This document shows positions 1-15,500 of a stretch of 64,000 bases of DNA, one piece after another. Source of the stretch: Bugula neritina (taxonomy: Eukaryota > Bryozoa > Gymnolaemata > Cheilostomatida > Bugulidae). The translations under genes and the position numbers were made by a program. Every line of letters starts with the position of its first letter. Position 1 is the stretch's first letter. The notes beneath the pieces are model-generated. The model was given only the letters and a program-made list of their open reading frames with translations. It made no database searches and was not told the DNA's origin. The stretch lies in the NCBI GenBank assembly GCA_964035545.1, contig OZ037765.1:10968698-11032697 (forward strand), read 5' to 3'.

Positions 1-590
1 AGCTCTCATACTTGCATATTATTTAGTCCATTTTCTGCAGAAACTCATTTAAAAATAATTTCCTCAATTAACAGATATATATTTATTAAGTCAACGGCCA
101 TCTTAACATATTTTTAAATCAGATTTTACTGTGAATGGTACACGTATAATAGTCAGAATATTATTAATGAGCAATAAAACTGTCAAAAGTAAAAAATATT
201 TTTTAGTACATTTTTCATTTTATCTTATTTTCATTGCTTTTGAGGAAAAAAATAACGTTCCAGTAGTAGGGTTACAGCACCTCTTTGCATATCTATTATA
301 TTATCGAAAAAAAGGAAAGCTGAATTATGATTAACTAACAGCAACTTTACTAACATTACACAGGGGACCCCTTAAGCCTACACAATATAATAGGCAATTT
401 TAGCTACAATTGCATTCTATAAGCTAGAATTGCTTATTGTAGCCAGGCTGTGTTGATAGTGCTGTAAGACATAACATATACCTCAAATAATACATCTATT
501 AGAGTACTGTGTTCCCACACACATCTATGGTTGTTATATTGATTCATGTTCAATTTGAAAGCAACAGAAGGCTGGCTGAATTGTACTTAC
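1..590. other. Last visible intron of TTC21B
   Basis: AT-rich sequence downstream of the donor at 589-590. I searched the minus strand for the conserved C-terminal TTC21B residues (a YPKIRKDI-like stretch) and did not find them. It is therefore intron running off the window. The small ORF at 131-334 has no exon-like features. Confidence 0.6.
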
Positions 591-3500
591 ATGGTGGGCA
601 ATATCAATAGCATCCACGTATCTCTTAGCTTTGAGGTAATTGAAGCCAAGTTTATATCCAATATGGGGGTTGTTCTTGTTTCCATATTTCCATGCCATTT
701 CATAATTGTCTGCTGCAGATTTAAATGACTGCTCTTTCTCCATGATGAATCCCATATACTCATAGGCTTTGCAACATGACTACAACATCAGAAACCATGT
801 CAACTGCAAACCAACTGTATCATAACAGTCTGGACTTACACAATTCAAAAACATATTAATATTTTGTTGACTAAACCAAAGACATCTTGTGGCAAAGTGA
901 AATCAATGAAGTATATATCTGTTAAGGCTGAATATCTGGTGGTCATAGTAGCTGAGTTAAATAGGTACTAAGGGACTAGTCTAAACAAAATACCATAAAA
1001 ATTACTTAAGAAAGGCACCAAAATATATAAAAGTCTAGGTTGACTTTCCAGTGTTTGGCTCATACTCATGCCTGACAGAGAAGGAACAAAAAACCGATAA
1101 TAAGGTTTTCAAATGCAACAGCTGATGAACTAGAGGGCAGCAAAAATCAAATATCAATATAAATCTAGTTGTCAAGATATTCATAAAAAATTTTCTTTTC
1201 AAAAATAGTTGTTTCTTATTACAGTAGGCCATAGTTGCACACAATAAAAAAAGTTTTCCCTACTTAAAGTACCCATTGACCAACATAAACTGTAGCATTC
1301 ATGAATTGCTCTAGAGTTGTGTTCACAACGCTTATTGTGACCTATCAGTGAAGATAGGCTGAGTTAATTACACAATCAACTAACCTTGTTATATGCAATG
1401 GCTTTTTTCAGAGTTTCAAGGGCCAGATCATGTTTATTGGACTGTATGTATATGTCTGCCATGAGTAGCCAAGCCTTCTCCAGGTCTTCTGCGTCTTCCA
1501 TATTCCAAGGAGCTTTCATTAACCTTTTCAACTGATTCCTAGCCCTAGGTGACTGCTTCAGCATCATATGCGCTGCTGCCATACCGTAGACAGCGCCAAC
1601 ATGATCTTTCTGTGAGATAAAAAAGGTGCAGTCAATCTTACAGCCGATCCAACAATTTCGTTAAATACAACTTGGCAAGCTATAAATGACTCTAGAATTT
1701 GCAGCGTGTCGTTTTTCAGCTCTTGAATTAATTTTACAAAAGTGCTTTTACGACAAAAAAATTAATTCTTACATTTTCTGTAGCAATGTCTGTGAAAGAC
1801 TGGAGAGCTGCTTCCATGTGTCCTTTATTCTTAGTCTGAAGAAGCATCATGTTCTCTAATAGTTTGGGTCGGATGTCACCAGGTTTAGGTTTCAAGTCCT
1901 GTGAACATAAAAACCAAAATATAACCAAATAGATAAGCTAAGATATGGAGCTAAGAGGTGCCATGGCTGTACCTGTAGCAGCGCTACTTAACTACTACTC
2001 AATAACCTGGTGAAAAAAGTTGGCGATGTTGTTGCACTTGTATTATTGCTAACATTTTAGCAAAGCATTATGTGGTCTTCAGAGCAAACAAATAGAGCAC
2101 AGAAAATGATACAAAAACATGCTCATGTTTCAGCTCTATATACCACCTGACTCAACATTTCTATTCACATCTAGCTTGTTATTTAAAAAATTACACATGG
2201 CGATTATTTTGTCAATCATGACCGGGCCTTAAGTTAGCACCGGGATAGAGTTTTTAGTTTTGTATTTGTACCAAGTTACTCTGTGTAATCTGCCCCGTTA
2301 CTCGAAAGGACTGCAGCGAGTATGGTGAGAAGCAGTGAGAAACTGCGTACAGTCTGCAAGGCAGCTGTTGGTAAAGATTGTAGTTTACTCACTCGAAGCA
2401 ACTTTTCAGCTGTTCTCACAGCCAGCACATTTCTCTCCTTTTCTCCTTCGGATCTGAAATCACAAAATATCACATAGTAGAGTATTCATATCCGTAGAAT
2501 GACACAACTGTTTTCACCTCTTCAGCCAAAGTGTTCTCTAACAGTTAGGCTTATTTTGTTTATATTGGACTCTTTGGTTTATACAGGTAGAGGAAACCTT
2601 GTACTAAAACAGCAAACAAAAAGCTTTATATATCTACAAGTTAACCCGTTTCCACCTAGAATACTTACACATCAGGATTCATACTCTCAAACACTTCTCC
2701 ACCAACTGTAACATTGTCAGGGTTTAAGCAGATCTCAATCAGAGCATATGTAGCCTGTGGTCCAAACTCTGAGTCCTTTCTTGCCATGTTGAAACACTTT
2801 ATAGCTGCATTAGGATCTCCAGAATACCTGGTAATCAGTTTAACAGATCACATGACGGCCTGACAGAAACATTTTATAAAACCAAACAATAAAGAATTCT
2901 AGTTAATATAAATGTATATACAATTTATACTTAAAAAGATGACACTGTGCAATTATATACAAAAATTATATTTAAATAGCAATATGTTACTATAGAGTCT
3001 AAGAGCACTTTTGAATAATTATAAAGCTAATATTAGAGTTATATGGTACATCAAAAGTCCCAAGTTTTAGATAAATGGGTCATTTTACTTAATTTAGTAC
3101 ACACTGGATATCTTCAGTTTTTGGCTATTTTTCACAATTTAGCTGGTAATGAACATGGTCTTTTGGCCAAAACTAGTAAAACACCAATAAATACACCTAA
3201 ATAATCAAAGTTCTTTTTAATTTTGCTTCATTTCCTATGTTTTTCCCTAATTATTCAGCTAGTTTTGGTTATGGACCGTTGCGGTTTTTTTGTAACGTCC
3301 GCACATATAGAATATTAAGTGCATATGACAATGACCTGTGCTTTAATGTTGGGGAATCCCCTTCCACCTTTTCTGTTATGTGTAGTTAAAACCAGCACAT
3401 AAAAATAGCATGTATAGTAAATTTCAATTGATTTTGAGCAAACTTTAATGTTAGGTCATAAGTTGCTGGTGTGTACTAAATGAAGTAAACTGACTCAAAT

Positions 3501-6500
3501 ACACCAACACAGATTTTTAATGGCTTATTTTTTATTTTGCTAAAATAGTTACGCACCAAAGATGCAAGCCTTTGCAATAGTTATAACCAGCTATCATTGG
3601 TGCATTATGATTCTGAGTCTCTGCCTTCTTAAGAAACTCTTCGGCCGACTCAAGCTGCCCCGCCCTTCTCATCAGATCAATGAGTCTACTGAGTGCGTTC
3701 CAGTGATCTACATCCGTACACAAACTCATCAATATACACAGTATAATACTAGATGGTGGAACGGCTTGTCCACATTGCAATGTCTTTAAGAAAAACATGG
3801 CTGTTGAAACCAGCCTTTACGAAACAGAATTGAGATGAAAAGCAAAGGCAATGTTTGCATGTAAAATGCTTTATATTCAATAGGGGCAGAGCAATGTTTT
3901 ATGGCATCTATTACATTCACAGAAAGTCTTGTAAATAAAAGTGCATGTTTGTAATTTCTAAACTGCTAGGCCAATCAGAGTACACTGGTTTTGAAACTAT
4001 CTAAACATTTCTAAATGTAATATAAAAAATAGCTGTAGTTTTTACTGAAATTTTCTTATATAGACAGACTTTTAACAGGTTACAAATTCTGTTCACTGAG
4101 CTACTGTACATACTACAGTTATACTATTGGGAATACTCCAGTGGCAACTCATAGCAAATATTTTTGATGTAAAATTTGCTATCAATAGTTTCATGCCAAA
4201 GTTGCACTCACTCAAAGAATAAAAATAATAATTGTATATTATATAAACTTGGCATGACTAATAGCAATAGTTTAAATATAGTCTTGTTTTTAAAACAAAT
4301 AAAGTAGGCGGTGCAAATATATAGCAAAAGCTGGCCAGTATATTGTAAAACAAAACATATCCATTCAATGGGTGTTAATAAAATAATATAACTAAAGTAA
4401 ACCATAACAAGCTTCCTTTTACCAGCGCCTAAAAAAGTAATGCAGGTTTTTATACATGAAATTTAATTAGGACAGTTTGTCTAGAGTCATGAACAATCAG
4501 CTTAGTTTAGATTGTGCTAGAGTGTGTTTACTTGCCAATTTTCATTTACTAAATGAAAGGTAATTTTATAGAAACAGACTAACACAATATAATATTGAAT
4601 TTATCAGGATGTAAATTACAAATACTGCAGTGGAAATGATATTCCTATTGTGATAGATATGGTGGAGGTATAAGTTTCTGCCAATAGCTGCTTTGTTAGC
4701 TCACATAGATATAATGTAGATACACAGTTACAACCAGGTTCAGGCTTACCAGGTTTTTTCTCCAGCAGCTGCTGAAAATGAAACATGGCCTGATCGTACT
4801 CATTTTTTCTAAACATAAGATCGGCCATCATAACTGTAGCTTTCTCATTCTCTTTGTCATTCTTTAGCAGCTGTACAAGTTGGTGTTGGCATGAATCCAG
4901 GTCTTCAGTGAGCAGAAGGAGATTGGCCAACTGCAGTCCGTACTGAAACACAGTCTTAGACTATTATTCTAGTAAAGGAAACTATAGATACACTAAGAGT
5001 ACAAGTTTTGAATTTTCTAAGGGCAGTGGCTTATTTATGCTGATGCTCATCAAGAAATGTTTGGATTCGTCTATTTACCAAAACATTGGGTAAAAAAAAA
5101 CAAAACGGCATAAAAAACCACTTCTACAGTTTTCCTTGCTGATATCTTTACATTTGTACGTTAAATCTTGCAAAAAGAACAATTGCAATTGCAGCAGAAT
5201 GTTACCACCATGAGTAATACTTAATCAACATGCTACAGGAGGTATTACAAGCCTGACTCATACTTTGCCGTCTGAGTCATCATGGTTAGCAGCTTCCTTG
5301 TAGAATCGTATAGCTTTATCATAATCCCTCGAATCAGAACTTTGCTGACCTAAAGCACTGCAGATGGTAGCTGCTAGCTTTTCCTGCTCTGTAACAGTGT
5401 CTGGTGCCTCCATCTGGGCTCGGCTCAGCACTCTGAATACGTTAGATAAATTATGTGAGCTCGATCAAACGTTGAACTATGTGATGTACGTATAACAACA
5501 ATTTCTATACTGAGTTGTATTTCATACATACAAACTGGTCAATAAGTTCTAATCTAAAGACATTCAAATGCTGTAACTAGTAAATCTTAGGAGAAAAAAG
5601 GTTTTGTATTATTCTTTCAACAAGTAAGAGATGCTATACAAACTGCAATAAAGTTACTAGAAGCCTTGTGAGTTTAAAATCAATTTATTACACTTTTAGT
5701 TAATTGATTTTTAACAACTCTTTAAGACGTATTTTCAATTTGCAATGCTTCTAGAGTTAATCTTAATACTTTTAAATTTTTGCCAGGATAAATAATATTA
5801 AAAAAAAGTGTAACACATTGTAGATTAATCAGTGACTTGAAGGTACCTTTAGTTAGCTATGGATGCTCAATTTGAAAAGATTATCTGAAAACTTGTGTAG
5901 TACAAATGTTTCAGTGAATAGTATGTAGAAAAATTTCAGAGCTCCTTCAAACTTTATAACAAAAAAAATGTTGCTTTACTAATTACTATAAAATTGAAAG
6001 AGGCTGTTTACCTGCTTTGATTGTCCTTGGCCTTTTCTAAAGTTTCTACACTCTCTTCGTGTCTGTTTTGAATACTAAAAACCTGTAAATAATACAGCAT
6101 ATAAATATAGTATGCACTATACAGTATATAATGAAAAGTATGCATGATACAGTATTTAGCACAGCAAATACAATACAGCATGCAACTACAGTAAAAAATA
6201 CAGAATGTATAATGTAACACAGTATATAGCATAGTATACATATGCAATAACTTATGGAATAATACACATTTATACTCGTACCGGATACTAATAATAGAAT
6301 TACTCAGCTTTGCAAGACTTCATTAAAAAAAAGGTTTTAATTAGATTTATCATTCATGATATTGTTGAAATTAATAAATTTAACAATAATTAATATTGAA
6401 CTAAAATTTGTATTATATAGATAAGAAAGGGTTAAAAATAAACAATTATTTTAAAACTTGTGGCCTTAGCATGCCAACATGACATATGCCTATGATAAAT

Positions 6501-9500
6501 CACCTTAGCCAATAGCAGAAGGTATCTGGTTCGTTCTTGTAACTTCTCAAACTCATTACTATCTTTGTCCAAGTCTATAGCAATGTTTAAGATCTTTTCA
6601 CATTTATCATAACTTTTAAGTTTCATCAGTAAACTAGCAAGATCATACTTAAGGGAGCTAGGACCACCACCCTTAATGGAGTGCTCATAGTAGGATATTG
6701 CCTGAAAGAACACAACTATATGTCAACAACCATTACCACTGAGAATGCATGCGGTCTGAAGCTACTACTCTGTTTCTTATCATTAACTAAAGGAGCAACT
6801 TAGCCAGAAGGAATTCCCAACAAGGGGAATTTCCTTTACTTAACATTCACCAAATGTCTATAAATGCTATACAGCAAAGATGTTTTGTCAAAGTTAGTAA
6901 ACACAATTTAATACGTAAAACGAAACTACAGATCTAGATATTTTACAATTTGGATGTTACCTTCTGTAAACTGCTTCTATTATGATTATTGCTAATGTTG
7001 AAAAGTGATTAAATCATTTAAGAATGATATTTGAATTGTTAATTTTATTATTCAGTGAGTGATATAAAAAACTAAAACTTTAAAATAATATAAAAAATAA
7101 CTCATGAGGAAGATCATTCTTCTTGATAACTGATATATCTAACAACTATTATCAATTGTCAAGAAAGTTTCTGTTTTTATTTATAGTCATAATCCTGTGT
7201 GAAAAGCTCAAACATTGAGGGGTCTATGGGTGAGCAATAAAATTTGATTAAATAATATAAAGCAAAATTACCATTTGACGGGAGGTTATATATGTATGCA
7301 GTGTACATAAAGAAAAGTAGGGAATACCTTGTTATATCTGTGAGTCTTGACCAGAGCCTCCCCTATCTTACTAGCCAACACACCATCTCTTGGGTTCTTT
7401 TTCAGGGCTGCGTCATATACCTCAATAGCTTTATCAGTCTACAGTTTACACATGTTTAGTATGGAAGTAACAGTTCTCTACTCAATGATAAAGTCTATAA
7501 CTCTAACTAAACCATTGTTGCATGCCAAAAATTACTACAACAATAGTGAAAGTGCTTACCATATTTTAATTCTATTTTTTGCAAATAGTATGTTACATAG
7601 TCATATTAAATAATATCCTGAATTATTATCGCATGAGCTATCAGAAGGCATTTGCTGTGTAATTGAAAGTGAGTATAATTGTACCATCAACATATTCTGC
7701 ACATGCAGAGAAAGAGAGAGAGAGAGGGAGGGAGGGAAAGGGAGAAAGGGAGGGAGAGTTTACCTCCTGTATAGCAAGATAGGCGTCTCCTAGCAACATC
7801 TGGGTTTGAGGCGATGGGTTCTTTTCAGCCAACTCTCTATAGCAGCCAGCATATAGTTTAGGATCCTTCCTATGGTGCAGATATATGTGGGCCATTTTCT
7901 CTCTCGCCTCCACAAAATATGCCTGTAACACATTTAGCTTGCAGAACAAACACTATCATTATAAACTGCAACCAATAAAAACCACAAATCAACTACACCT
8001 AATAATCAGTATTCAAGAAGGTTTACTGGAGTGAACAAACTATTAAGCATCATAGTTTTCACACAAATTAATTATTACAAAAATAGCATGGAGTAGATTC
8101 GGGGTTCAAAACCCTTGACTCGTGGTGAATTTCTCGCCGCAAGAAACTCAGCAATATACGTACAGCTGCTAACCTGTTTCTTCCAGGAGATAAAGGCTGT
8201 TAGGAACATGACTTGGCTCACATAACTGTGTGAGTTACCAAATACAACCAGGGTGCAACTCATACTCAGCATAAGGAAATGTGCTTACAGTCGGGAGACA
8301 ACTCCTACAAGACTGGCTCACCAATGAGCTTTATTGCCTCATACCTGTTCTGGTCCAATATTTCTCAACATAGTAAGGGCCCCGTCGATGTCGCCCCGAC
8401 CTATAGCAAGGTCAGCATTGGCTATGTTTATCCTCAGCTCTTCTGGTGTACCTTCAAACTCCATAACAGCGTCTTGCATTATCTTGGCAGCCTCCGGCTA
8501 AAATAAAAACATAGTTGGTATTTGTGTCTAAAATTTGCTATGCAAAACTATAAATGACATACTTATTAGCATGATATATTTATATATAACTTAATCTGTG
8601 TACAGCAACTATTTCAGAATTTGTCTCTTAACAACACAGAACATAGTATCATCTTTGCAAAGCAAAAAACTAGTGTTACTACCAAATCATATTCAAAATG
8701 TGTGCGAATTCAAGATAGGGCAGGATAGTTATTTACTGTGTAAAACAGTAAAAGCGTGTAGTTGTGTTTTAAAATATAAAACAAACACTTTTAAGGTATC
8801 CAACAAGTTAAATCAAGACACCCAATAAACTGCACGATAAAATATATTCCATTTATACATCTACAAAAAATTTCTCAGCTTTCTCTAAACAGTCAAGTGT
8901 AAGATTTTAGAGAAGTAGAGGACACCCCCTACCTGCTCGCCAAGCTTAAGATGGGCCTCAGCTAACTCTAAGAAAACAGACACTCTGTCATTCACACTAA
9001 TTTGGTTAGCTCTGTGCTTAGCGCTGGCCTTCCTGCCAATAGTTTTGACTCCGGGGAGTAGCAGAGCACCGTGCAACGTCTTCTTGGCTTCTTCAATCTC
9101 TCCTGTAACAACACAATACATGAGTTTTTGGGCAGTAAAACGACATCTTTTAAAATTTCATTTTTAACCACAAATTTCTATGCCGGGTTATAAATTTAAA
9201 ATAACAAGTAGCTAAAAACAATATATCTAAACCAATTTAAAGACCCATAACATTATACGTATGTGTATGATATGTAAATGGAAATTGCTCTTAGAAGATC
9301 TACACATGCATATATATTCATGTCAATACATATTTGGAGACTATTGTTTGAATAAAACAAGTGAGCACCTTGTCTGCTAAGAATCCTCGCCTTGATGAGG
9401 TGGTAGAGCGGGTGATCTCGAACCTCAAAGTTATAACTCAGTCCGACTTCCAGCGACTGATTGGCAAGCTTAAAGTTGTTTTGACTTGAATGAATCTTTA

Positions 9501-12500
9501 AAGAAAAAAGAATGTTTTGGCAGAATATCACATTTGACAATAAAAATAGCGCATTCTCTTTCTTTATTTATAAATAAATAGCTAATTTGTAGATGCTGAG
9601 TGTTACACCACATGTAAGCTGACCAGCCCTAATTATATGCTATATGTAATTTACAGGGAGAAGGTGGTTCAAATATTTATATCATAAATATTTATAGTCT
9701 ATATTGGTAATGACATGTATTTTAAATAAATATTTCTTCCATAATAGTGAAATGATGAGTATTCCACTCCTAGCCCTCCATTTGGTTTTAGAAAAGGAAA
9801 TATTGAGATGTAATATATGGAACCTGTTGACATGATTATAACAACATATTTATTATGCCTGCACTTTTTCCTGTTTAGCATTTCCTGCTTAGAACTTTCT
9901 GTTTAGCAACACGTTTATTCACAAACCTGTGCCATCAGGATGTGGGCGCTGGCATACGAAGGATCTTGCTCCAGACACAGGTTAAGATTAGACTGAGCTG
10001 CTGTATTATCTCCCAGCAGGTATTTTATCTTAGCCTGCAGAAAGCAAGCTTCCAGTATGCCTGGGGCTACTTTGATTACTGATTCCAGACAGCTGGTGCA
10101 TATCTTGAGAATTTTGTTAGGTGGTCCAGTGCCAGTGGCAGGCTAAAAGAGTAGACAATAAGTATAGCTTACCAAGTCCTTCACACTTTTGTATGGGCAG
10201 GAAAAACATGAATATGACTACAGATTCAACTAATCTATAAAATTAATTAAAAGTTCTGTTGAGATATCAATCAACTCAATGAAAACTGCTCAAGGTAAAC
10301 AAACTCTGACATAAATAATTGCCATAACTCATCAATGCACGGCAATTACGTTAATCGAACTATCCAGTAATGATTTAAAACACTTTAAAGGCTATTCTGA
10401 AGCAAAGTAAATCAATTGATAGGTTTGCTATGACAAGTTACCACTCACATTATTTAGATATGTAGGGTGTTGGCCTGTTGACATATAATTCCTACACAGA
10501 AACTGGTGGAAGAAATCAGCACAAAAAAGCTAAATTTTTTAAAAAATTTCTACCACACCAATATTCCTGAAGGATTAGAGGTCAAAATATACTAATCAGC
10601 GCTATGTCAAGTGCAGCAGACATCATAGCCACATTCTATTTGCATTGACTGCACACAGCATTTAGGGGTGAAAAATAGAAGACAAGTTTGTGTATATATG
10701 CCGAAATAGCTACCAGCTTACCAATGTTACAGTAAGTATTACCTGCTGAGGTGCATACTCCAGAAGATTACTAATTATCCTCAGCAACAGCTCAGGGTTC
10801 AGATTAGTGAAGTAACTGAAACCAACAGGTACTCCTTGAATAGCTCTAAAGTTGACAGTAATGGCTTCCTGAAATTTGTTGATAACAGTTTCTGCAGATG
10901 AGCCTTTCTTACGCTGCATGACTCCAGTTAAAAACACGACTTCCTGTAACCAGATAAATAAGTATTACATCCTCAGTTTTACTCAAAAAATATCTGCTGC
11001 AAAATATGTGTAATAATTTACTGCTGGACCAACAATTTATTTACAAACTAGAAGATTGCCAGTAGGTGCTAACAGAGTCATCTGATAAGAGTTTGCTGAA
11101 CTCTGTTATTGGATGCCAAACTGAGCCAACCAAAAATAGTCACTGCAAACAATTGAGGTAAGTACAATAATGGAGAGATTGAGAAAAGCCTGTGTTTTAG
11201 GTTAGGCAATAAAGTTATACTCTCGCAAAGATTTTCAACCCAAGTTCCAAACCAAATTAAAAAAACTTAGGCTATTAAAATTTCTCCACTGCTGCAACTA
11301 AATGAAGCAATTACAGCTAGCTTCTTAATGTAACCTATTCTAAGTAATCTGTTAGCAACTATCAGTCAGTTTAATTGTTATATTTTACTTATTTTGTGCA
11401 AAAATCTATAAATTGCAAAAATCATTTTCTGTCTGTCAATTAGTTTTAGCTGCAAATAAAAGTGTTTGCAAGTTTCATGCTTAATTTTAACACAAAAGCC
11501 AATTACATAGAAATCAACAGCCACTGTATAGTATAATTGTTGTAGCACATGTCATGGGTGGATGTACCCTAGTTGTCCCCCCATAAGCAAGAGCTCTGAG
11601 TAGATAACTCCCGGTGTCAGTGCATATATTATTGCGCTGCACTATGTAGCTAGAGCAAGGCTTTGAAACAACTTACTGCAGACAGACCAAGAGTGCTGTT
11701 GAGTTCATTCAGAAACTCAAGACTAGAAGTTGCCTCCTCAATGTTGTTCAGCTGCAACTGAGCTCTGATAACTCCGCACATGCTCGCAGCTGTAGCATCC
11801 GAGTATTTAGATGCTGTGTTGTATGTAGTCATAGAGCCATGAATGTCACCCTATTAATAAAGGATGCAAGCAGCTTCAACATATTAACTGGTTGATCGGT
11901 TTGAACAAGTGCATGACGTACAAATTAAACTGTATATTTGCAGGGCATGCAACCAGAAAGTCAAAATGAAGTGTAGTTTAGAAATTTAGACTATACAAAT
12001 ATCCAGTTCAATTATAAAAATGAAATTGTGATGGAAGCTAAAATGCTGCGTTAGCTATACATAAATATTGTATAAAATATAATAAAGACAAGTTAGCCAT
12101 ATAGAACTAAGTATTGTATAAATTAAAAAAAGAAATGCTAGCCATCAACAAGAAACACATATTGAGCTGTACTTTAAGGTATTGCTGATAGCCCATTTCA
12201 TTGTAGTAGTCTGCACGTTTGTCTAAAGTCACAGCTCGTTCAATCATCTCGTAGCACTGCTGCAGTACTAGAGGATTTTTCCCACACTGCAAAACAACAA
12301 AATATGAATAAAACTTTAAAAAAATCAAGTCTACAACAAAATAAATGGTATTGTATGCCCACTTAACAGATGCATTAAGTTATAGGTTTCCTGTCACCCA
12401 ATGTACTTTCATATAATCATAAATCTTGAAACTTGTTTACTATACCCAGCATAAATAGATGTGCTTCAGGAAGTGAGTTTTATCGTGTATAGAAAAGTGA

Positions 12501-15500
12501 AAGTAAAATACAAAGTTATATTATATTCTAACAACGAATTTTTTGAAATGTTTTTTCTTTTATATTCTCGAATCTAATATTTTACAGCATGTAGAGCATT
12601 ATGTTGGTTAGAATCAAGTTTCTAAAATCTAAACAAGCGCTAGGTGACAAAAGTCATTCAAAATATAATAACATATAATGCAATGAAGCACAAAACTGCT
12701 CCTCAGCAAACTAAATTCCATTTTTTAAATAAATATGGTCAAAAAGTTGAATGAAAGCTTACCACTCGACAAAACAGAGCAGAAAGGTTGTAATAGAGGT
12801 AGGCATTTTTAGACTCAATTCTATCAATAGTGACAATGAGATCTCCTATCTCAGTAGCAGCTTCTTCATAGCCACTCTCCCTAACCAGTCTGTGGAGGAT
12901 GTTGTACTTCTTAGCCTCTATGCAGTCACCATTTATTAGCAAGGCTCTGAAAAAGCACAAGTAGATCCTCTTATCAGGTTTATTAATAGACGCACAGAAC
13001 TGTACTCACATCATAGAAAACAAAACTGCCTTTTACTTTCTCCTCCCAACAAATTGTCACAAAAATAAAAGTAAAAGTTATGGCTTCTATTATAATGCAC
13101 AAAAATTTCTGGAAGAAATAAAACTAACTATCATGAATAAATATTTTTTCAAGAAGTGCCAGTAATTCAACAATGCCTCGTACTGATTTATCTCTACATT
13201 TTTGCTCCGGCTACATTCCAATAAAAGACAAAGAGCCAACTAAATAAATTTGCAAAAACATTATAAAAGATGACTTTATACTTATAGACACAGAGAACGT
13301 AAGTCTGGGTAGAGAGAGAGTTACCGGTTAGCAGTATCAAGGACTTGATCCCAGTCTTGGAGTGCCAACTGCAATCTCATCTTTTCTATCAGAGCTGGCA
13401 CAAAGTTGTGGAAGTTCACAATAGTTTTGCTGATCATATCCAAACAACCCGAAAAGTTCCGCTTGAGTTCTATAAGCTTGGCTTTACCAAAGTACAAATC
13501 AGGGTCTGGAGTCTCTCCCCTGTGTTACATTGTATGAGATCGTAAAAGATTTGAAGTTATTTGCTCAAATTGAAAACAGTGTAGACCCTTTGAAGGTGAC
13601 TCAATGATTTGAGTCAAAAATTAGTATTCGTCTTTTATTAAGCATTTTCAACATGCTTCTAGTTAGTTCACACGCAACTAAAACCTATTATTTAAATTTC
13701 AATAAAACAGAACATATCTTAGTATTGCATATTCAAATAACTATGCTATCAGCTGTTGAACAAATAATAAACTGCGTCTTAGTATCTAATAAATATTATG
13801 GTCAAGTGACAAACATAGAAAATGAGCATGGAAAAAGTTTAGCAAAACTCACGAAGATTTGGATGAAAAATACATATCAAATTAGAAATATATATTTTTA
13901 GTGGATTCTATTGTATAAAGTATATCTACATACTCAGCTTCTTCAAAGAGCTTTGCAGCTTTCTTCACTCCATTCTCTTTGCCAAGTTCCAGCTCTAGCC
14001 ACCCTCTGGTTATTAAAGCCTAAACATTGATAAGTAAAAGGTTTGGGCAATTCAAAAGGCTTCAAAGACATGAAAAGGTTGTTTTATACAAGATAGTTTC
14101 CAATTCAACAGTTTACAACAAAACAAAACTGTCAACATAAAAACACTCACCTGCTGATTATTGCTCATTTTAATAGCCCTGTCCAAGTACTCCTTAGCCT
14201 TATCATGCTTTCCAATAAGAAAAAGATATCTTCCAGCAAACAGTAAGCCTAACTCGCCAGCCTGTTTTCTCTCTTCCTTTACTTTAGATTCTAGCATTTG
14301 AACAGCTTCTTTATCTAATACAAGTAAAGCAAAGAGAGCAGGTTATTCACAACTTTTAGACAAAATTATAAGATGTATAATGATTTAAGGCATTCAATAG
14401 GCAACAGAGCACAGCATATATTGCCGAATATCATCACATCGCAATTATGGTTATTGTAACTGTGGCATCAAAAATTTATAACAAAGAAAAGACACTAGTT
14501 CAAGACTAATACAGTTACTAACAGCGAATTTATATGAAACAATTATCCTCAAAAATAAAAACATCTACTAGAACCTCATTAGTGGGTATTTCTATTTAAT
14601 GCTAATATTTTGAAAAATACTTAGAGATAATTAACCTAATAAAATAAAATGTTTATATTCAGTCATGCTAAAAAATATATTCTGAGAAAAATGTAACCGG
14701 AGCATACTAAAAAGATGTTATGATTGAAAAGACAACTTACCAACTACTTTACACATGCGGTGAGCATAACTAAGAGCCAGTAAAGAGCAAACATTGACAT
14801 CCCTCTTGTCTTTAATTAGTTCTAGTTCAGATATTCCCTCCTGGATTCTTCCTACAGTCAGGTTTGATCATAAATTCACATTATAAAGTCGGAGAAAATA
14901 CTCTTATAGAACCTCTCTCAAAGTTTCATTACTATGACTAATGGTTTCATGATCATAGCAATTTTTGATAAATGAATTGAAAACCTACATAATATTCTAT
15001 ATAAATAAATTAAAAAATAAGATGGTAAAAATAGTTGATCTGATTCTATACCAGATATACATATACTATACATTTGAATGCCTAAATGTATTATATATAT
15101 GCTTCTCACTGTTACTTATTTTAGTTTTAGCTAAAAGCTTTATATAAAAAAATTATAAGTTTTAGACGAGCCTCTACTTTTATGTAGAAGAAATATTGCT
15201 ACTGTTATGTATAAATAGGTTTTAATAAATGAACTAAAAAAGCTACAACTCTAATATTTTAGGTTGATATTAATTTTTACTTATTATGAAACTTATACTG
15301 CATAATATGTATAATGTTTTCAATTTGTTCTTTTCTATTATGTTTTGCTTATTAGTATTAAGTATTATCAATGCTTCTGTCAGAGTGCAACAATACTACA
15401 AAGTTAAATTGCAAACACATGAAAATGTTAACTAATTAATGCATGTTCGTAACTAAACAAACATTCGCGCATGTGCATCTACTTTATATTACTAAAATTT

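Noticed and set aside
6090-6267. Two overlapping Tyr/Cys/Ile-rich minus-strand ORFs beside a TTC21B exon
   Set aside because: They come from a degenerate ATACAGTATA-type repeat in the intron; only the exon 6083-6012 part is coding.
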